From NCBI GenBank assembly GCA_028101445.1, contig JAOHKR010000006.1, positions 1 through 52,822 of the forward strand: 52,822 nt of DNA. The letters are read 5' to 3'. The translations under genes were made by a program, and so were the position numbers. The DNA is from Candidatus Pelagibacter sp. GTDB taxonomy: Bacteria; Pseudomonadota; Alphaproteobacteria; Pelagibacterales; Pelagibacteraceae. Within the stretch, counting starts at the first letter, position 1. The number at the start of each line of letters is the position of its first letter. This document shows positions 49,102-52,822 of this stretch, in pieces. Below the pieces are notes generated by a model that saw only the letters and a list, made by a program, of their open reading frames with translations, did no database searches and was not told the DNA's origin.

Positions 49102-49923
49102 ATGAAAAAATTCATTGTTGAAACTTACTACACTTGTACATTCAAGACTGTGCACACATTAAATGATTTAAACGATAAAGAATTATCTAAAGTAGATCAA
49201 AGAACTGATGGAGATGTTGAAGTAATTGACGTCAAACTAAATAATCGTAAAACAAAAAAAATTGGTGAAAAAAATCAGAAAATAACAAAAAACACTAAGG
49301 TAAACGATCCTATGCCAAGTAGTGTAGCAGAAAAAATTATAAACGCTAATAAAGATAAAAAATTAGAAAATTCAAGCAATATTAAAACAAATAATAATGC
49401 TCGCTTTAAAATGCCAGATAGAAGAAAAGGTTACATTCAAAAGGCCCAAATAGGTGATCATAAAGTTTATCTCCATACCGGCGAGTATGACGATGGAAAA
49501 ATAGGTGAAATTTTTATCGATACCAACAAAGAAGGGGAATTAGTCAAAGCTATGATGAATAATTTTGCAATAGCTATTTCTCTTGGATTGCAGTACGGAG
49601 TGCCTTTAGATGAATATGTTGATGCATTTATTGATACCAAGTTTGAACCTTCTGGTAATGTTTTAGGAAATGATAGAATATTAAGTGCTTCCTCAATTTT
49701 AGACTATGTGTTTAGAGAGCTTGCTATTTCATATCTAGGAAAAGAGGATTTAGCACACACACCTTCCATAGCCAGTTCTAAAGAGGTAAACGCTGATAAT
49801 GGAGATGATAAATTTCTAAAAATAGTAAAAAATATTACATCAAAAGGATTTATTAGAAGCAATTATGAAGAAAAATTAGTTGATCTTTCTGACGTTAGAA
49901 TTAATCTTAAAACCAAAAATTAA
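49102..49923 (+). CDS. Stand-alone NrdJ C-terminal-like (TSCPD-region) protein
   Basis: About 273 residues. The region from about residue 110 ([26 protein letters not shown], split here in reading) through [32 protein letters not shown] and [17 protein letters not shown] resembles the C-terminal part of the B12-dependent ribonucleotide reductase NrdJ. No catalytic barrel precedes it, and the only cysteine is near the N-terminus, so it cannot be a reductase by itself. The N-terminal piece ([18 protein letters not shown]) is not from NrdJ and the middle is charged and low-complexity. Role unknown. I use the ATG at 49102; one at 49048 is possible. Confidence 0.75.
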   Translation: MKKFIVETYYTCTFKTVHTLNDLNDKELSKVDQRTDGDVEVIDVKLNNRKTKKIGEKNQKITKNTKVNDPMPSSVAEKIINANKDKKLENSSNIKTNNNARFKMPDRRKGYIQKAQIGDHKVYLHTGEYDDGKIGEIFIDTNKEGELVKAMMNNFAIAISLGLQYGVPLDEYVDAFIDTKFEPSGNVLGNDRILSASSILDYVFRELAISYLGKEDLAHTPSIASSKEVNADNGDDKFLKIVKNITSKGFIRSNYEEKLVDLSDVRINLKTKN

Positions 49924-51704
49924 TTTTTTTTAATATTTTTAATTCCTAATTCTTTTAATTGTAAATCATCAACTTTAGATGGGGCCTGCATCATTAAATC
50001 TTGAGCATTTTGGTTCATAGGGAATAAAGTTACCTCTCTAATATTTTCTTTATCTGCTAATAACATAACTATTCTATCTATACCTGGAGCTATTCCTCCA
50101 TGGGGCGGGGCCCCATAACTCAAGGCACTAATCATTCCACTAAATTTTTCGTTTACATCATTTTCAGTGTAACCAGCGATTGAAAATAATTGATACATTA
50201 ATTCTGGAATATGGTTTCTTATAGCACCAGATGAAAGTTCAATTCCATTACAAACAATATCGTATTGATATGCTTTAATATCTAAAATTTTATCTAAATT
50301 TAAATTTTTTGTATCCCCTTGCGGCATAGAGAAAGGATTGTGACTGAAAATTACTTTTTTTGAAATTTCATCAACTTCAAACATGGGGTAATCAACAATC
50401 CAACAAAAAGCAAATTTATTTTCATCTATTATTTCAAGATCTCTTGCAATTTTATTTCTTGCGAGAGATAAAATTTTTTCAATTTCCTTTTTATTGCCAC
50501 AAGCCAAAAAAATGCTATCACCAATTTCTGCTGAACAAATTTTCATTATTTCTTTTAAAGAATCTTCGCTAAAAAATTTTCCAACAGGACCTTTACCTCT
50601 TATTTCTTTATCTTTCTCGATTGTAAAATATGCTAATCCTGATGCGCCTTGTTCTTTGGCCCATTTATCAATATTATCAAAAAAACTTCTTGGTTTTGCT
50701 TTTGTATTTTTTGTAACTATCGCTTTGACAATAGAACCGGCTTTTACTAATTTTTTAAAGATATCAAATTTCACATCATCTCTTGTAAAAACTTTTGTTA
50801 AGTCTTGAATAATTAATGGGTTCCTTAAATCAGGTTTATCAGTTCCATATTTACTCATTGCTTCTTCATAAGGAATTCTTGGAAATTTTTCATTAAGAAG
50901 CTTTTTAGAAGAAAAGTATTTAAATAAATTAATCATTAATTTTTCAACTACATTAAATATATCTTCTTGTTCAACAAATGACATCTCTAAATCTAGTTGA
51001 TAAAATTCTCCTGGACTTCGATCGGCTCTAGCATCTTCATCTCTGAAGCAAGGGGCAATTTGAAAATATTTGTCAAAACCTGATACCATAATTAATTGTT
51101 TAAATTGTTGTGGCGCTTGTGGTAGTGCATAAAATTTTCCAGGGTTTAATCTACTTGGAACAAGAAAATCCCTCGCACCTTCTGGGCTTGATGAGGTTAG
51201 GATTGGAGTTTGATATTCTAAAAATCCTAGTTTCAGCATTTCAGACCTAATAAAAGAAATCACTTTTGACCTAAGTATTATATTTTTATGCATTTCTTCT
51301 CTTCTGAGATCTAAAAATCTGTATTTCAATCTTATATCTTCTGGATAATCTTGTTCTCCGAATACTGGCATAGGTAAATCTTTGGCATTAGATAAAACTT
51401 CTACTGAGACTATTGAAATTTCTATCTTACCAGTTTTTAAATCTAAATTTTCAGTCCCTGATGCTCTTCTGACTACCTTACCTATGATTTTCAAAACAGA
51501 CTCTGGTTTTGATTTTTCTAATATTGGAAAAAAACTATTATTATTTTCAATAACACATTGAGTTATTCCATAGTGGTCTCTTAAATCTATAAATAATAAA
51601 TTTCCATGGTCTCTTTTTCTATGAAGCCATCCTGATAGATAAACATTTTTATCAATTTCTTTTTCACTTATTTCTGAGCAATTATGTGTTCTATACTTAT
51701 TCAT
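49920..51704 (-). CDS. aspS: Aspartyl-tRNA synthetase
   Basis: A 594-residue class II synthetase of the bacterial type. The N-terminal OB-fold ([20 protein letters not shown]) is followed by the catalytic core with [20 protein letters not shown], motif 2 [19 protein letters not shown] and motif 3 [13 protein letters not shown]. The GAD insert domain (about 290-410) is present. It overlaps hda at its start and the NrdJ-tail gene at its end, by 4 bases each. Confidence 0.97.
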   Translation of the reverse strand: MNKYRTHNCSEISEKEIDKNVYLSGWLHRKRDHGNLLFIDLRDHYGITQCVIENNNSFFPILEKSKPESVLKIIGKVVRRASGTENLDLKTGKIEISIVSVEVLSNAKDLPMPVFGEQDYPEDIRLKYRFLDLRREEMHKNIILRSKVISFIRSEMLKLGFLEYQTPILTSSSPEGARDFLVPSRLNPGKFYALPQAPQQFKQLIMVSGFDKYFQIAPCFRDEDARADRSPGEFYQLDLEMSFVEQEDIFNVVEKLMINLFKYFSSKKLLNEKFPRIPYEEAMSKYGTDKPDLRNPLIIQDLTKVFTRDDVKFDIFKKLVKAGSIVKAIVTKNTKAKPRSFFDNIDKWAKEQGASGLAYFTIEKDKEIRGKGPVGKFFSEDSLKEIMKICSAEIGDSIFLACGNKKEIEKILSLARNKIARDLEIIDENKFAFCWIVDYPMFEVDEISKKVIFSHNPFSMPQGDTKNLNLDKILDIKAYQYDIVCNGIELSSGAIRNHIPELMYQLFSIAGYTENDVNEKFSGMISALSYGAPPHGGIAPGIDRIVMLLADKENIREVTLFPMNQNAQDLMMQAPSKVDDLQLKELGIKNIKKN

Positions 51705-52357
51705 TTATTTATTACTTTTTTTATTAGATTAATATTTATTGATTTTCCAGTAGATAAAGACAATTCATCAACATCCTTGAGAAATTTAAACATTTTTTCA
51801 TAAGATCTATCTATATTTTTAATTATGTAATCAGAAATTTTTGGATTAAGGTTTATCTGTTTATCAGAAAAAGCTTTGGATATAATGACTTGTAACAGGT
51901 CATCTGTTGGAAGATCTATACCAATATAAACAAAACTATTAATTCTTGATCTTAAATCCTGAAGATTAAAATTTAATTCTTTTAAAGGATGTGTGCTATT
52001 TACAACAATATAGTTATCTAGTTGCTTAGATTGATTCAGTATTGAATAAAAAAGTTTCTCATCAATATTATTTTGATAATCATCAATAATTAAACATTCG
52101 ATATCATTAAGTTGTTCTACAATCTTATTGTTTATTATTTCAGCTTTGATTAATTTAACTTTATTAATTTTTTTTTCTAATATTTTTGATAAATGAGTTT
52201 TTCCAGAACCAATTGAGCCAAATATATTTAACCATTTCCCGGGCCAATTTGGCCAACCTTCGATTAATTTATAAGCAGAAAAATTATTTTTAGAAACATA
52301 AAAATCTTGTTTGAAATATTGAGTTTTAAAAGGGAATTTAAATATTAACTGGTTCAT
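51701..52357 (-). CDS. hda: DnaA-related regulatory ATPase, HdaA-like
   Basis: A 218-residue AAA+ protein resembling DnaA domain III without the DNA-binding domain. Walker A is GSIGSGKT at 47-54, the Walker B-like region is CLIIDDYQN, and DLRSRINSFVYIGIDLP matches the box around sensor 2 approach in Hda proteins. In alphaproteobacteria HdaA stimulates ATP hydrolysis by DnaA and so limits re-initiation. The N-terminal QLIFKFPF resembles the clamp-binding motif of the family. Confidence 0.88.
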   Translation of the reverse strand: MNQLIFKFPFKTQYFKQDFYVSKNNFSAYKLIEGWPNWPGKWLNIFGSIGSGKTHLSKILEKKINKVKLIKAEIINNKIVEQLNDIECLIIDDYQNNIDEKLFYSILNQSKQLDNYIVVNSTHPLKELNFNLQDLRSRINSFVYIGIDLPTDDLLQVIISKAFSDKQINLNPKISDYIIKNIDRSYEKMFKFLKDVDELSLSTGKSININLIKKVINK

Positions 52358-52822
52358 TATACAATACTAAGGTTCCACTTTTCATTTTTATATTTTAAAA
52401 TAATTTTTTGATTTTCAAGCAATCTTATTATTTTATCCAGTCTACCAAGGTATTTTATTTTAAAAAATACAAATTCATTATTGAATTCACTAACATTAAT
52501 ATTTGTAATTAAATCTATATTTTTTATTCTTTTATTTAATTCAATTAAATTAGTCCGACCAGTAATTTTAAAACTTACATTTATGTATGAAGGTACCCGT
52601 ACATCTATTAAATTTTGAGATTTGATAAGATTTATTATTTCTTCTTTTACTTTTGTTATTATAAGTTCATTATATGTTTCCTTATTAGAATTTAATCTTG
52701 TAATTTTAATATTCTTTATAATATTTTTACCTGAAATGTTTATTTTAAAATAAATTTTTTCTTCTACAGAGTCTGTGTCTTCAATTAAGACTATAGCTAA
52801 ATTTTTATTAGGATATTCGTGA
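52357..52822 (-). CDS. C-terminal part of a DUF2066-like protein (5' end outside window)
   Basis: An open reading frame of 154 codons enters from the right edge and stops at TAA 52359-52357, overlapping the hda ATG (TAATG). It ends in FFKIKYLGRLDKIIRLLENQ then KWNLSIV. Position directly before hda and the pattern of the C-terminus suggest DUF2066, which often precedes hda in alphaproteobacteria. Similarity is weak by eye, so the family call is tentative; that it is a real gene is likely from its length and coupling. Confidence 0.6.
   Translation of the reverse strand, partial: HEYPNKNLAIVLIEDTDSVEEKIYFKINISGKNIIKNIKITRLNSNKETYNELIITKVKEEIINLIKSQNLIDVRVPSYINVSFKITGRTNLIELNKRIKNIDLITNINVSEFNNEFVFFKIKYLGRLDKIIRLLENQKIILKYKNEKWNLSIV

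Noticed and set aside
1..52822. CRISPR arrays, insertion sequences, prophage genes or rRNA
   Set aside because: I saw no spaced direct repeats, transposase or phage protein, and no rRNA segment; almost every base is taken by core genes.

Overview
The window is very AT-rich, densely packed DNA from a streamlined marine alphaproteobacterium. The protein sequences, the gene order (tig-clpP-clpX-lon, tRNA-Val, tRNA-Asp, nuoA-N, birA; aroQ-accB-accC; hda-aspS), the tiny intergenic gaps and the overlapping gene ends point to the SAR11 clade (Candidatus Pelagibacter-like). This assignment is inferred from content, not from a marker-gene search. About 45 protein genes and three tRNAs fill almost all of the sequence. 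No non-coding stretch exceeds about 150 bases, and I saw no insertion sequence, prophage, integrase or CRISPR array.

Layout. (1) 1-14483, minus strand: start of birA, then a complete 14-gene complex I operon (nuoA to nuoN), headed by tRNA-Asp and tRNA-Val. (2) 14665-18656: a zinc-ribbon membrane protein, a three-domain sugar-modifying fusion enzyme (SDR epimerase + WxcM-like cupin + C-methyltransferase) and a GT17-type glycosyltransferase. These sit where most relatives keep hupB. (3) 18668-26511, minus: lon, clpX, clpP, tig, tRNA-Leu, a MraY/WecA-type phosphosugar transferase and an EamA transporter. (4) 26642-34160: glnA, convergent with a full SUF iron-sulfur operon (iscR-sufB-C-D-S-U-T-A, minus). 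(5) 34292-42984: an alpha/beta hydrolase, anmK, tyrS, an AsmA-like envelope protein, prfB (RF2, programmed frameshift) and a class A penicillin-binding protein. (6) 43130-49923: RNase E/G, thiG-thiS, aroQ-accB-accC, DUF2155, an NDUFA12-type complex I accessory subunit and a stand-alone NrdJ C-terminal-like protein. (7) 49920-52822, minus: aspS, hda and the end of a DUF2066-like gene.

How the genes connect. Most is core metabolism: respiration (nuo plus the NDUFA12-like subunit), the Fe-S clusters those enzymes need (suf), protein quality control (lon/clp/tig), ammonia assimilation (glnA), fatty-acid initiation (accBC with the biotin ligase birA), cell wall (PBP1A, anmK) and translation (tyrS, aspS, prfB). 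The accessory element is the sugar/glycan set on both sides of the lon-clp-tig block. The least ordinary observations are the three-domain fusion enzyme, a tRNA-Leu that ends seven bases before the tig start codon, an RNase E without its zinc-link cysteines, a NrdJ-tail protein without the reductase, a palindrome at the iscR-suf promoter, and 3'-end overlaps at seven of eight convergent gene pairs.
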